Of a stretch of 64,000 nucleotides of DNA, positions 35,130-46,779 are shown piece by piece. This stretch comes from Cannabis sativa (Eukaryota; Streptophyta; Magnoliopsida; Rosales; Cannabaceae). The stretch covers positions 46,123,686-46,187,685 of the forward strand of contig NC_083604.1 in the NCBI RefSeq assembly GCF_029168945.1. Direction: 5' to 3'. A program made the position numbers and the translations under genes. Numbering within the stretch: position 1 is the first letter of the stretch; each line of letters begins with the position of its first letter. Below the pieces are notes generated by a model. The model was not told the origin of the DNA and made no database searches. It worked only from the letters and a program-made list of their open reading frames with translations.

Positions 35130-36720
35130 ATGCCCATATTAACAACATGTTTATTAAACAACACGACACTTAACCCTTTGGTTTGAGGATCTGCTAACAT
35201 CGACTCTGTCTTGCAATTGTCAATGACAATGTCTCTCCTTTCTTGATCAAGTCTCTGACAGTGAGATACTTTATTTCCATATGTTTAGAAGCACTACTAA
35301 TCTTGTTATTCTTTCAAAAGAAAATAGCAGTATTATTATCACAATAGATTAGCATAGGTGTCGAAATAGAATCAACCACTCGTATCTCCGAAATAAAATT
35401 CTTCAGCCGCAAAGCTTGCAAAGATGCCCCATAACATGCAACAAAGTCAACATACATAGTAGATAATGTGATCAAAGTCTGTTTAATGCTCTTCCAAGAA
35501 ATAGCAGCACCAGCCAAGGTGAAAATATAGCCAAAAGTTGACTTTAAATTCTTTAAACAACCACCAAAATCTGAATCTGAATAACCAATAATTCGAAGAT
35601 TGTCAACATGCTTATACACAAGCATAAAACTCTTTGTTCTTTGCAAATATCTCAAAACTTTCTTGGTTGCAACCCAATGATCATGGCCAGCATCAGATAA
35701 ATATCTCCCAAGAACATTGACTACGAAAGCTATGTTAGGTCGAGTGGAAGCCTGAGCATACATCAAACTCCCTACTACACTTGCATATGGGATGTTCTTC
35801 ATTGCTTCTCCTTCCAAGTTGTTCTTAGGACATTGTTGTTTAGTGAACTTGTCCCCTTTCAGAATAGGAATAGAACCAACTTTACACAAATCCATGTTGA
35901 ACCATTTGAGCACACGATTAATGTAAGCTTCTTGAGATAAGCCAAGAACTTTTCGATTCCTGTCACGATGGATCTCAATCCCCAAAACATAAGATGCCTC
36001 TCCAAGATCTTTCATATCAAAATTGGTAGACAGCAAATTTTTGGTCTCATTTAGAAATGACAAATCACTGTTGGCAAGTAAAATGTCGTCTACATAAAGA
36101 ACAAGAAAAATATAACGAATCCCACCGATCTTCATATAAATACACTGGTCAAATTTATTGTCTACGAAACCAATGATGTTACAACCTTGTCAAACTTCAA
36201 GTACCATTGGCAAGATGCTTGTTTGAGACCATAAATGGATCGTTTTAACTTGTAAACCAAATTTTCTTTTCCATTCTCCTTGTAGCCTTCAGGTTGAGAC
36301 ATATAGACTTCCTCATTCGATTCTCCATTCAGAAAAGCAGTTTTAACATCCATTTGATGCAACTCTAAATAAAAATGTGCAACTAAGGCCATAATAATTC
36401 TGAATGAATCTTTAGTGGAACCAGGTGAGAAAGTTTGAGTGTAATCAATACCTTCTCTTTGATTAAGCCTTTAGCTACTAAACATGCTTTAAACCTTTCA
36501 ATATGTCCCTTCTTATCCCTTTTAGTTTTTAAAATCCACTTACAACCTATTGGTTTAAAACCATCAGGTAATAAAACTAGCTCCCATACACCATTTTTCT
36601 TCATGGAGTCGATCTCATCATCTGTAGCTGCTAACCATTTTGAAGATTGTGGATTATTAAGTGCTTCACTATAAGTGACAGGATCCACAAAATGGTCAAT
36701 ATCATATTCTCCTTCTCCAA
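35130..36720 (-). pseudogene. pol: Copia G reverse transcriptase-RNase H pseudogene
   Basis: Reading downward from 36720: DPVTYSEALNNPQSSKWLAA, KPIGCKWILKTKRDKKG (start of copia RT), a frameshift near 36450, MDVKTAFLNGESNEEVYMSQ and KRSIYGLKQASCQWYLKFD (36162-36392), stops and a shift near 36150, then LVLYVDDILLANSDL with an intact YVDD box (about 36085). Conserved downstream blocks are SLMYAQASTRPNIAF, GYSDSDFGGC, and RNase H YCDNNTAIFF (about 35320), then a stop and SASKHMEIKYLTVRDLI. The C-terminal LADPQTKGL-like end lies at about 35170. Several nonsense changes, but the catalytic box is preserved. Confidence 0.92.
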
Positions 36721-36820
36721 GATAAATAAAATTATCATGACACTTCGTTGATTTCTTTTATCTCTGAGATCTTCTTAGAGGAGGTACTTCTGGAATAGCT
36801 TCGATTTGTTGATCATTATT

Positions 36821-37391
36821 TTAAATAACATCTTCCACAACTAGAATTTCTTCAATAACAGGATCATCATTAACAATAGGAGCTTCTTCATTAATAGGCC
36901 CTTCATCAATAATAGGACCATCATCATCTTCGATATCGGGAGCAATGTATTCATCAACAATGGGAGCATTACCAACTGGAGTAGGATTAAGACTACTATT
37001 ATCATCTCTTGAAAATGACAAAGGAATTAAAATTCCTTTAGAAGACTCCCCTATTTCAAGAGATGTTGAAGGAATATTTTCAGCAACATCAAATTCCATA
37101 AATTTGGCAGTCTAAGATTCAACAATTTGCGTACCACGAGTGGGACAGTAAAAGTGATAGCCTTTTGAGTGCATTGGATAACTAATGAAATAACAACAAT
37201 TTGTTCTCGAATCTAACTTTTTCAAATTAGGATCATAAATCTTTACTTCAGCTGGACAACCCCATACACGAAGATGATTCAGACTAGGCCTCCTCCCAGT
37301 CCACAACTCAAAAGGGGTTTTGGGAATAGATTTACTAGGAACACGATTTAAAATATAAGTTGCAGTCATGAGTGCTTCACCCCATAAAAAC
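36821..37391 (-). pseudogene. pol: Copia G integrase C-terminus and acidic linker
   Basis: From the nested LTR at 37391 the frame continues [40 protein letters not shown], the typical copia integrase C-terminal blocks, with a stop near 37111. An acidic Asp/Glu/Ile-rich linker (IVDEYIAPDIEDDDGPIIDE, 36821-37099) then leads to RT. Confidence 0.88.
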
Positions 37392-37880
37392 TGTAAAGAC
37401 CGCTTAGTTTAATTTAGAAATTAACAGTTAATTATGTTTGATTATGAAAATTATTTATAGATATTTAAATAATTATTTATACTGTTATTATTAAATTCTG
37501 AAATGCATTTGATGTCATTTAGTGATTTTCATAATTTTGCATTTCCGGTGCCCGGTAACATGGAACTCGGTGTTTGGCTCAGTAAAATCACAACTTAGTA
37601 TGTTAGTATTGTGGGACAGTTATTTAGACATTGGGAATGTCGGGATTGACCGGGAATTTAGAATTTCCCAAAATACCCCCTTTAGTGCTCTTTATGCTAT
37701 TTTAGTGTGGAGGGGCAAAATAGTCATTTTGCCCCATTTATGTTTTGTCCTTTAGTGGACTTAGAAATTGGAAATTTAAATGTTAATTGATTTATTTTTG
37801 GCTGAAACAAAAGGTTTAATGTTGCATGTTCTCTCATTTTCATTCAAAGTTAAAAAGTTAGAAAAAATTAGAATTTCAAG

Positions 37881-38019
<139 letters not shown>

Positions 38020-38617
38020 CGGCCAAGCTTGGGGGGCTGCTAGGGCTGTGATTCTTTGCAAAATTCAAGTGTTTTTCTCAAGTTTAGAGTGATTCTAGTA
38101 GAGGTAATTCTTGTCTAGCTTCTCTTCTTTTAGTTTCTTGAATTTTTGATGAAAAGATAATGTTTGCATGCTTGTTTGAGTTGTTCTTGCTGTTGTGTTT
38201 TGATGTTGATTTCAGAGGTTTATTTATAGTTTAAAATGTTGATTCAAGCATGTTAGGATTGGTGATTACTTGATTTTTTTGAGATATGAAATTTTGGCTC
38301 AAAAACTATGGTTTTCAAAGAGAAGTGTTGAAATCTGTTGTTGTTGTTTTGTTGATGTTTGTTGTGGTTTCAGAGGTTAAATTATGCATGTTTAAGTAGG
38401 TTTGGGCTGAATTGAATGCATGTTGGTGTTGTTTAATCAAGTTTGAGTTTGGAACTCAAAGCTTGAAGCTTTAATGGTGATTTTGGTTTGTTTGCATGAA
38501 GCTTGGTTTTTATGCTTTAGAATTGTTCCTTAGGGTCTAAATAGCAGGTCTGGAAGGTTTTGTTTGAATTGGTTTGGATTTGAGCAAGTTATGAATTTTT
38601 GGTTGAATTCTGGGAGG

Positions 38618-38689
38618 AACTGGAATTCCAGTTGTGCATCCGGAATTCCAGATGGGGTTCTGAAATTTCCCAGAACCGGAATTCCGGTT
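38618..38689. repeat. Cluster of three GGAATTCC-centred palindromes in H1
   Basis: AACTGGAATTCCAGTT (38618-38633), CATCCGGAATTCCAGATG (38637-38654, one mismatch) and AACCGGAATTCCGGTT (38674-38689). H2 carries the same cluster at 41288-41359 with all three perfect. Confidence 0.85.
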
Positions 38690-39039
38690 GGGCAATCGGT
38701 CTGTCGGTTGGGTGATTTTCAGAAACCCTAGATTTTCTCGTTTTTATGTTATTTGGGGTATTTCCATGCTTTTTATCGATAGGGAAACTTTTAGTTCCTA
38801 GTTTAAGTCCCCGGGAAGTGATTTAGCGTATCACTTATAGTGTTGTGATTGTTATGGTTTAGGAGCCTGTAAACCGCCGCGCAGTTCGTTCCAGTCAGGT
38901 TGACCAGCACACCTGAATTTGGAATTGAGGTAAGATTAGTATAACAGTATGCATATATATTACACGTTTAGCGTGCATGTTAGGAAGCCTGTTAGATTAC
39001 ATTAGATATGTATGTTGGCTTCGTACCATCCGACCATAT

Positions 39040-39290
39040 CACATCGGTTAGGCTAGAGTATGACTAGCAACTGGAGTATGACCAGTATACCGAGTATAGG
39101 CTGATACTAGGGTTGGTGGTATAGTGCTATGTAACCGTATCACATCGGTTAGGCTAGAGTATGACTAGCAGCTGGAGTATGACCAGTGAACCGAGTATAG
39201 GCTGATACAGTAACACATCGGTACAGGCTAGAGTATGACTAGCAACTGGAGTATGATCAGTGTACCGAGTGTAGGCTGTTACTTGTCAAT
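39040..39290. repeat. Three ~75-bp imperfect repeats in H1
   Basis: Units each contain ACATCGGT, GGCTAGAGTATGACTAGC, CTGGAGTATGA and CCGAGT.TAGGCTG. They lie in the part of the LTR before the polyadenylation-like end. Comparable repeats on the opposite strand are in H2 (about 40705-40930). Confidence 0.85.
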
Positions 39291-39787
39291 AGTACCGTCT
39301 TATGAACGTTCGGGACTCAGTATCGTGTGGGACACAGTAGTTAGGGTTATGGTCAGGGGTATGGGCGTCTGATCATAACTCGGGATTTATGTATGTTTAT
39401 GATTTATGCTTTTCTTACTGAGTCTGTCGACTCACAGTGCTATGTTTATGTGTAGGTAAGGGCAAGGCTAAGGCTAAAGGACAGTGAGAGCGAGCCGGTG
39501 AAGATTGTACATGTCGGGGCGGTTAGGCCTGGAGCGTACGATCCTCGGGACAGCAGTGCTTGTTTTGTAATTAGTCGCTAGGCGACAAGTATTTTGTATA
39601 GTCAGTGAACTTTTGTAAAAGGTTTTGTAATCGGGATCCCGAGTATTTTTGTATAAATATTTTATAAGTTTACTTAAAAGCAAAAATTTTAATTAATCGC
39701 AATTTCCATAAACCTCGTTGATTAGCAACGAGCTGCACAGTATGTTTAAAAATCACGTAATACGCCTATGCTAGTTAGGGTGTTACA

Positions 39788-40131
39788 AAAACTCTAGAAG
39801 TTTTGATCTACTCATCATGCTTCTAATCATATCTATGAGAGTGCAATTTCTCCTTTTAGCAACGCCATTTTGCTCAAGTGAACCAGGCATAGTATATTGA
39901 GCAACTATACCATTTTCTTGTAAGTACTCGGCAAAAGGCCTCATGTGTTGTCCAAATTCTATATAACGACCATAATATTCTCATCCACGATCAGAATGAA
40001 CAACTTTGATGACTCTTCCTAATTGTTTCTCAACCACATTTTGAAAATTTTTGAGTTTATCAAGGGCGTCAGATTTTTCTTTAATTAAATAGGTGAATCA
40101 ATAACGAGAAAAATCATCGATAAAGTGATAA
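39788..40131 (-). pseudogene. pol: Copia G integrase core, segment between the two solo LTRs
   Basis: Minus-strand reading: HFIDDFSRY, then (after a stop) FTYLIKEKSDALDKLKNFQN, VIKVVHSDRG, EYYGRYIEFGQ, IVAQYTMPGSLEQNGVAKRR, SMMSRSKLLEF. This is the DDE core of copia integrase with the second catalytic Asp (HSDRG). The usual ...NGVAERRN carries the catalytic Glu; here the codon at 39855-39857 gives Lys. The segment joins upstream at 42486 and downstream at 37391 once the solo LTRs and their duplications are discounted. Confidence 0.9.
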
Positions 40132-40576
40132 TGTAACACCCTAACTAACATAGGCGTATTACGTGATTTTTAAACATGCTGTGCAGCTCGTTGCTAATCA
40201 ACGAGGTTTATGGAAAACGTGATTAATTAAAATTTTTGCTTTTTAATTAAACTTATAAAATAATATTACAAAAGACTCGGGATCCCGATTATTAAATCAT
40301 TTACAAAAAGATTTAACTGTTTATACAAAATAATTGTCGCCTAGCGACTAGTTACAAAATCAGCCTCGCTGTCCCGATGATCGTACGCTCCAGGCCTAAC
40401 CGCCCCGACATGTACAACCTTCATAAGCTCGCTCACGGTCCATCAGCTTTAGCCTTGCCTTTACCTACACATAAACGTAGAACTGTGAGTCGACAGACTC
40501 AGTAAGAAAAGCATAATAATACTCATACATAAATCCCGATTATGATCAGACGCCCATACCCCTGATCATAACCCTA

Positions 40577-40665
40577 ACTGCCGTGTCCAACACGATACTG
40601 AGTCCCGCTACTGCCGTGTCCAACACGGTACTGAGCCACTACTGCCATGTCCAACATGGTAACGA
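40577..40665. repeat. Three hairpin repeats in H2
   Basis: Three tandem units of about 30 bp containing CTGCCGTGTCCAACACGGTA or variants. In each, CCGTG or CCATG pairs with CACGG or CATGG around TCCAA; in the first unit the second arm is CACGA. H1 keeps a single comparable unit (GTATCGTGTGGGACACAGTA, about 39320-39340), so copy number differs between the two LTRs. Confidence 0.8.
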
Positions 40666-41287
40666 GTTCTGAACGTTCATAGGGACGGTACTATTGACAC
40701 GTAATGTACCGATCGGTCGAACCGGTCCATACTCATTGGTCATACTCCGGCTTGTACCGACGTGTTACTATATCCACCGATCGGTCCGAACCGGTCATAC
40801 TCATTCTTGGTCATACTCCACCGTACCGACGGGATACGTCAATAGTACGGAACCACCAACTAAGTGTCAACCCGATCGGTCCGAACCGGTCCATACTCCG
40901 CATTCTTGGTCATACTCCAGCCTGTACCGACGTGACAGGGTTGGATGGTTCGGAGCCAACATACATAACCAATGTAATCTAACAGGCTTCCTACATGCAC
41001 GCTAAACATGTATTCTACATATGCATACTGTTATACTAATCTTACCTGGATTCCGAATTCAGGTGTGTCTGGCCAACTCGACCGGAACTTTAGCCGAGCG
41101 GATTACATGTGCTCCTAAACCATAAAAATCACAACACTATAAGTGACACGCTAAATCACTTCCCGGGGACTTAAACTAGGAACTAAAAGTTTCCCTATCG
41201 ATAAAAAGCATGGCAATACCCCCTAAAACATAAAATCGAGGAAAACTAGGGTTTCTGAAAATTCCCCAACCGCTAGACCGGTTGCCC

Positions 41288-41359
41288 AACCGGAATTCCG
41301 GTTCTGGAAAATTTAGAACCCTCATCCGGAATTCCGGATGCACAACCGGAATTCCGGTT
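41288..41359. repeat. Three perfect 16-18-bp palindromes in H2
   Basis: AACCGGAATTCCGGTT at 41288-41303 and again at 41344-41359, and CATCCGGAATTCCGGATG at 41323-41340. Each is exactly self-complementary. Confidence 0.9.
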
Positions 41360-42485
41360 CCTCGCAGGCAGCCAACTCAAATTTTCATATCTTGCACAAA
41401 TCAATCCCAAATCACATGAAACCTTCCAGACCTGTTCTATACCTCCCCTAGAACATTTCTAAGGCATCAAAACCACACAGATAGCACATAAATGAAAAAC
41501 ACCATTAGAGCTCAAGCTTTGAGTTCTAAACTCAAACTTGAGCAACCCAAGCTAGCATGCAATCAAATCCATCTATACTTACATAAACAAGCTTAGAATA
41601 GCCTCTGGAAACAATAACAAACTTCCACAACATCACAGTAACAAAACATAACCATTTCTTTCAAAAATCACATATTTTACATAGAAAAACCAAAGCTTTA
41701 AACAAGGTAGCAAGCATGCATTAAAACCTAGATAATCCATTCATTTTAAACCTAATTAAGCTTCTGAAAACAATATATAAACACAGCAACATTCAGCCAT
41801 CCAAAACTAACATGCAACCTACCATTTTCATCTTAAAAACTTCAAGAACATTAAGAAAGGATGAAGAAGACTTACTAGCAAATAGAGATCACCAAATCTG
41901 CTCAAAATGAGCTTGAATCACCAAGGAAAATTCCACTTCCTTGCTGCTCAAGGAGGGCCGAAAAAGGAGAGAGAGCTTGAGAGAAAAGAGCTTTTGAAAA
42001 TTCTATTTTTTTCTAAGTGTTGAGTTTTTGTAAAAAAATGAACTAAAGCCACTTAACATAACAATTCATTTCAGCCAAATAAAGCATAAATAAACCTTTA
42101 TTTTTCAATTAATAAATTCACTAAAAGACAAAAAGTCATTGGGGCAAAAAGACCATTTTGCCCCTCCACACTAAAACCACATAATTAACACTAAAGGGGT
42201 ATTTTTGGGAAATTCTAAATTCCTGGCCACTCCCGACATTCCCAATGTCTAATAAACCGCCCCAAACTACTAACATACTAAGTTGTGATTTCTACTGAGC
42301 CAAACACCGAGTTCCAAAATACCGGGCACCGGAAATGCAAAATATGAAGACTACTGAATGACATAAAATGCATCACTGAATTCAATAAATAACAGCATAA
42401 TAAATTATTTAAATAGCTATAAATAATTTTCATAATTAATCATAATTAACTGCTAATTTCCAAATTAAACTAAGCGGTCTTTACA

Positions 42486-43325
42486 GATAAAATACTTGTT
42501 TCTGCACAACGTGGTGGAATAAGGTCCACTGGTGTCATTATGGATAATTTCTAATAAAAATTGACTACAGTTTCTAGTCTTCTTTCTTGTTTTAGTCATT
42601 TTTCCACGAGTACAATCAACACAAGTATCCCAACCAGAAGCATCAAGAGGAGGAAGAATTTCAGATTTCATTAAACGATCAACCATTTCTTTAGAAATAT
42701 GACCCAATCTTTTGTGCCATAACAATAAGGATGTTTCCTTAATGTGAGGTCTTTTACCCACAGTATTCACAACATTAAAAGAGGAATCTAAAAGAGCCAA
42801 TGACAACTTGTAAAGACCATCAGAATAAAAGCGATTTCCAATAATTCGGGAGTCAAGCATAATGTCAACATTATTATTTGCAAAATGACAAGAATATCCT
42901 TGTTTAACCAAAAGCAAAAGCGAAACTAAATTCCTCTTAAAAGTAGGAACATAAAAAGTATTGTTCAAAATAATCTTAACACGAGACTGTAATTCAAGAA
43001 TAAATGTTCCAATATAGATAACGTCAACTCCAACATCATTGCCCACTTTAAGCTTAGACTCCTTCTCACTTGGCTTCCTGAGATCCCTTAGCCCCTGTAA
43101 GGAAGCAGAAACATGAACAGTAGCACCATTATCTAACCACCAATAATCAATAGGAACATCAACTAGATTAGATTCAAAACAAACACATGTTAATGGGTTA
43201 CCTGATTTTGCTTGCTTCTTTTCTAACCAAGTCTTAAATTTGTGACAGTGCGCTCTCCGACGCCCCATTTTTTCACAACAGTAATACTTCACATTAGAGT
43301 ATTTGGACTTTCCATTATTATTCTT
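42486..43325 (-). pseudogene. pol: Copia G gag end, protease and integrase zinc domain
   Basis: From 43325 downward: a degenerate zinc knuckle (KYYCCEKMGRRRAHCHKF; the first Cys reads Tyr and His reads Arg), then protease YWWLDNGATVHVS (usually LDSGA) and VPTFKRNLVSL, then the integrase HHCC domain LLLWHKRLGHISKEMVDRLM...CVDCTRGK and HNDTSGPYS with the first catalytic Asp. The frame is open for 275 codons and is cut at 42486 by solo LTR H2. It is probably the best preserved part of the element. Confidence 0.92.
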
Positions 43326-43982
43326 CTATTTATTCTTATGCTCCTTGCCATTACAATTATGCTTATTAGCACCATCAGTTTTATTCTTGAACGTTCCTTT
43401 TCCTTTGTTGGGCTTGAAGTGAGAAACATAGTGAGCAGATTCATTCTTCTCCCTTTTTAGCTTGCTTTCTTCAGCTACACACTGAGAAATTAGGCCACTG
43501 ATATTCCATGTTTTATTGTAAGTATTGTAGGCTGTCTTGATAAGACTGAAAGAGGCAGGAAGTGCATGAAGAGCTCGATGAATGATGTAAGAGTCAAGAA
43601 GAGGAATATTATGATCTTTCAACTTGGATTGAGCATTCACCAATTTTAAAATAAAATTTCGCACTCCTTTTAATTCATCATACTTAATGGTTGTCATTTC
43701 ATCTATAAGATGTCCAGCTTCAACGTTTTCATTAGTGTCATCTAGTTGTTCTCCAGCCTTGAAAAACTCTTTGACATTTGTAGTTTCTCGTAAACCACTA
43801 AATAGATGTTCATGAATGGATCTTTTCATAGTAAGAAGACTAAGACGACTTGGCTTTTCCCATTGTGCTTGAAGAGTTCTTTGGGAAGCTATACTGGTGT
43901 CAGTAAGATCAGCAGGTTTTTCTTCTCGTAGGCACAAGTCCAAATCCATTATGCCTAAAGTAAATTCCACATCTCGTTCCAT
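43326..43982 (-). pseudogene. gag: Copia G gag (UBN2/retrotran_gag family) pseudogene
   Basis: Open from ATG at 43982 (MERDVEFTLGIMDLDLCLRE) to a stop at 43326. Conserved copia capsid features: the N-terminal WKRDVEFTL block, MKRSIHEHLFSGLRET, LPASFSLIKTAYN and the C-terminal basic region GKGTFKNKTDGANK. The native start probably lies upstream: ASNYKIW just before 43982 fits the usual gag N-terminus but is in another frame, so a frameshift removed the true start. The stop separates gag from the zinc knuckle. Confidence 0.88.
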
Positions 43983-45489
43983 ATCTTATAGTTGGACGCC
44001 TTCAAAATATGGATGGAAGCATTATTGTTGTTCACAATAAAGGAGACTGAAAAATTCAAAAAATTAAAACTTGATTAAGCAATATGAGCAATGCATTAGA
44101 AAATATTGTAGAGTCAACTGGTCATTATAAACTCCCCTTTGGGGTGAGAATATAACACACACATGATCTATCTTTATGAAGTTGACAATAAAGCAAAAAT
44201 ACATATCATTTAAGAATTTATTACCTTTAGGCAAATAAATTTCTTAAAAAATATGTATTAATTCAAGCCAAAAAACAATAATAAATATATATATATTTAA
44301 ATTATTACCTTTGGGCAAATAATTAAAATATATACATTTAATATTAACTCACTTCATGGAATGTGAACTAATATATGTAAATACTACCTTTGGGCAAGTA
44401 ATTACACATACAGTCAATTAAAAGATATAATATTTTCTTAAACATGTGAAATTTGGTAATAAAACAATCATTGAAAATTTATAATTTTCAGCCAAATTCC
44501 TAAAAGAGATATATTAATTGCTTTTAATATATTGATAATCAAAAAATAAAGTGTCCACCATAACACATTATTTTTGTATCAAACAATCAAGTTTTATAAT
44601 TTTAGAATAACAAATAATAGAAAGATGTGAATATAAAATATTGGTGGAGATTACATAGTCAAGATAAATTAAATAAGAGAGTGACTATGTCATATGGAAC
44701 GAGAAGAAATCCAAAAAAAATTCTATGATCGACAAATTTCGAAAAATCATCAAAAATTATTTTTGATAAATTTTTTAACTACATAATTATCATTAAAATA
44801 ATAATTATTATTAAACGGAGTCAAAAAATTAATTAAACATTGAAAAACGACTCCCAGAGTTGCCGCACGCACCCCCACACGCCAAGGCCGACAGTGGGCT
44901 TCGCTAGACAGTATATTCTTCTTCCTCTAGCCGGGTTGGAGGCGGGTTACGCGACCCGGTTTCAGACCAGTCGAGTCTGACGTGAAAAACCGACCAAAAT
45001 CGACAGAAAAGAACGGGAAAAGGAAGGGTTTTGCTTGTGATTGGATTTCTAGTCGATCTACACTACTAATTTCGAGTATTAAAGGCTAAAAAAATAGATT
45101 TAATGGAAAAAGCAATCCGAAAATTTGAAGAACATAAAAAAAATTGATTGTGATACCAATCTTTGCCGAAATATGAAATAAATCATGCAAGAACATTCAT
45201 AAAAAATTGATAATGAGATATTGATAATCAATTTCAGATCAAAAACCACAAAATATAATTTCATAATATAATTATATAAACCCTAAAACTTTAAACTTAA
45301 AATTCTCATTATATTCTCAATGATTTCATACATATAATATATCAACAGAACGAGAATTTAACGATAAACAAAACCCCTAAAGTTTTAAGATTCAATAACG
45401 AAAATTTTATCATTTATTTATTACGAAAATAATATGTAACTATTGATAATTAACATATACAAATTATAGGTCCTAAATCATATACAAAA
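43983..45489 (-). other. Copia G untranslated leader
   Basis: About 1.5 kb, AT-rich, between primer site and gag. It contains repeats of ACCTTTGGGCAA (about 44223, 44308 and 44388) and a GC-rich island at 44857-44990 with potential stems: TCAGAC/GTCTGA at 44962-44980 and CCGGGT/ACCCGG at 44931-44959. No coding frame is seen. Confidence 0.65.
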
Positions 45490-45504
45490 GGCAATCTGAT
45501 ACCA
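45490..45504 (-). promoter_or_regulatory. tRNA-Met primer binding site of copia G
   Basis: TGGTATCAGATTGCC on the minus strand, two bases inside the LTR end. The first ten bases match the initiator tRNA-Met primer site of copia elements. Confidence 0.85.
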
Positions 45505-45506
45505 CA

Positions 45507-45967
45507 TGTTAGAACATTAACAATAAACCCAAGATCTTTTTGTATATAATATAGAACACGATAACAATATATGATAATTAAGTATATGCATACCTGATTG
45601 ATCCATAGTAATCACCGCAATTTGATAGTGCAATACTATCAGCTAAGTCATCCTCCCTAGATCTCTAAACCAGAAGCAGTTTATTTATCTGATTATCAAA
45701 AGGTATATAATTGTGATGAGACAATATAGAGAGTTAGGGAGGTGACGTAGCTACAAAACCCTAGTTGGACTGGGCCTGCTCGTCAAAGGCTTCAGTTAAC
45801 TAGAAAAGCCCACATTTCTGCTTCACCTAGACTTTACACACAGAGGCTAAGCCCATTAAAAATTGATCACCAACAATATGGGCTAACACAGCAAAGAACT
45901 ATCCAATCATCTCAAATTTTAATAAAACCAATAAAATTTAATGTAAGCCTAAATAAAAAGTCTAACA
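45507..45967 (-). repeat. 5' LTR of copia G
   Basis: 461 bp, on + from TGTTAGAACATTAAC to AAAGTCTAACA. It pairs with 33988-34453. At about 45723-45730 it lacks the TGTATTTA-type segment that forms the TATA box in the other LTR. Confidence 0.95.
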
Positions 45968-46779
45968 GTAACAATATTATTAATATTAAAAGTGCCACAT
46001 TAGTTTAGTCATATTGGACATAATCCAACAAAAGTCTTACTTTTTAGTAACGTGAATAATTTATAGAAGTAGAATTTGTGAAGTATAATTATTCAACTCT
46101 TAATTTATTCATAATAATGACACTTACACATATCCATAATAATAGAACAAATATAATAATTAATTCAATAATAAGATTTAATATAATAATCAATATATAC
46201 TGCACTTATACAATTTATCTATGATAAGCCTAGTGTAATAGTTCAATGAAGCTTCTTCATATCCAACACATAATTATATGTCTAATGTGAATGTATACAT
46301 ATTATAATAAAGTGTATCGTTTACAACAAAAATAAAAATTAAAAATAATATCCAAAAAGCATAGGTGTGCAAGCTAGAAGAAAGAAACAAAAAGACAAAT
46401 AAAAAACAATAATATTGATAGGTGAGAAAGGGATGTATGTAGAGATAGATATGAACTATAAAAAACCAGTGGCACTTTAAAACAAGAGGAAAAATAAAAC
46501 AGTGGGGAGTCTACTTGATTGATTATAAGAAAAAAGAATTCTTTTGCTTCTCCCAATTTTCTGACATAAGTATATTTTATCCTCGACCTTATTTGTATTT
46601 GTACATGATAAAATATCATTAAATAATTTAAAAATTATGCTGCATATTTATATTTATTAGTAATTTATCGAGGTCTAACTCTCACATGATAATCACGTAC
46701 GTTAAACTAATTGTGTATGATGGCATGATGCTAGAGGAGAGAGATTTTTCTAAAATATTGTGTGTATAATGTAAGTTAC
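45968..46779. other. AT-rich intergenic stretch, no gene seen
   Basis: It begins with the right copy of the GTAAC duplication. The rest is AT-rich and without a convincing frame, terminal repeat or RNA gene on either strand. Confidence 0.6.

Larger units (their letters stand above)
40132..42485 (-). mobile_element. Solo LTR H2, same family as H1 in opposite orientation
   Basis: 2,354 bp, on + from TGTAACACCCTAAC to GCGGTCTTTACA, flanked by a perfect 5-bp duplication GATAA (40127-40131 and 42486-42490). It has no internal region. Different duplications and the opposite orientation show that H1 and H2 are independent insertions into the same copia integrase, only 344 bp apart. Confidence 0.93.

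Noticed and set aside
40694..41005. Overlapping ORFs of 92-103 codons in solo LTR H2
   Set aside because: They follow the tandem GATCGGTCCGAACC-type repeats and are not present in the sister LTR.
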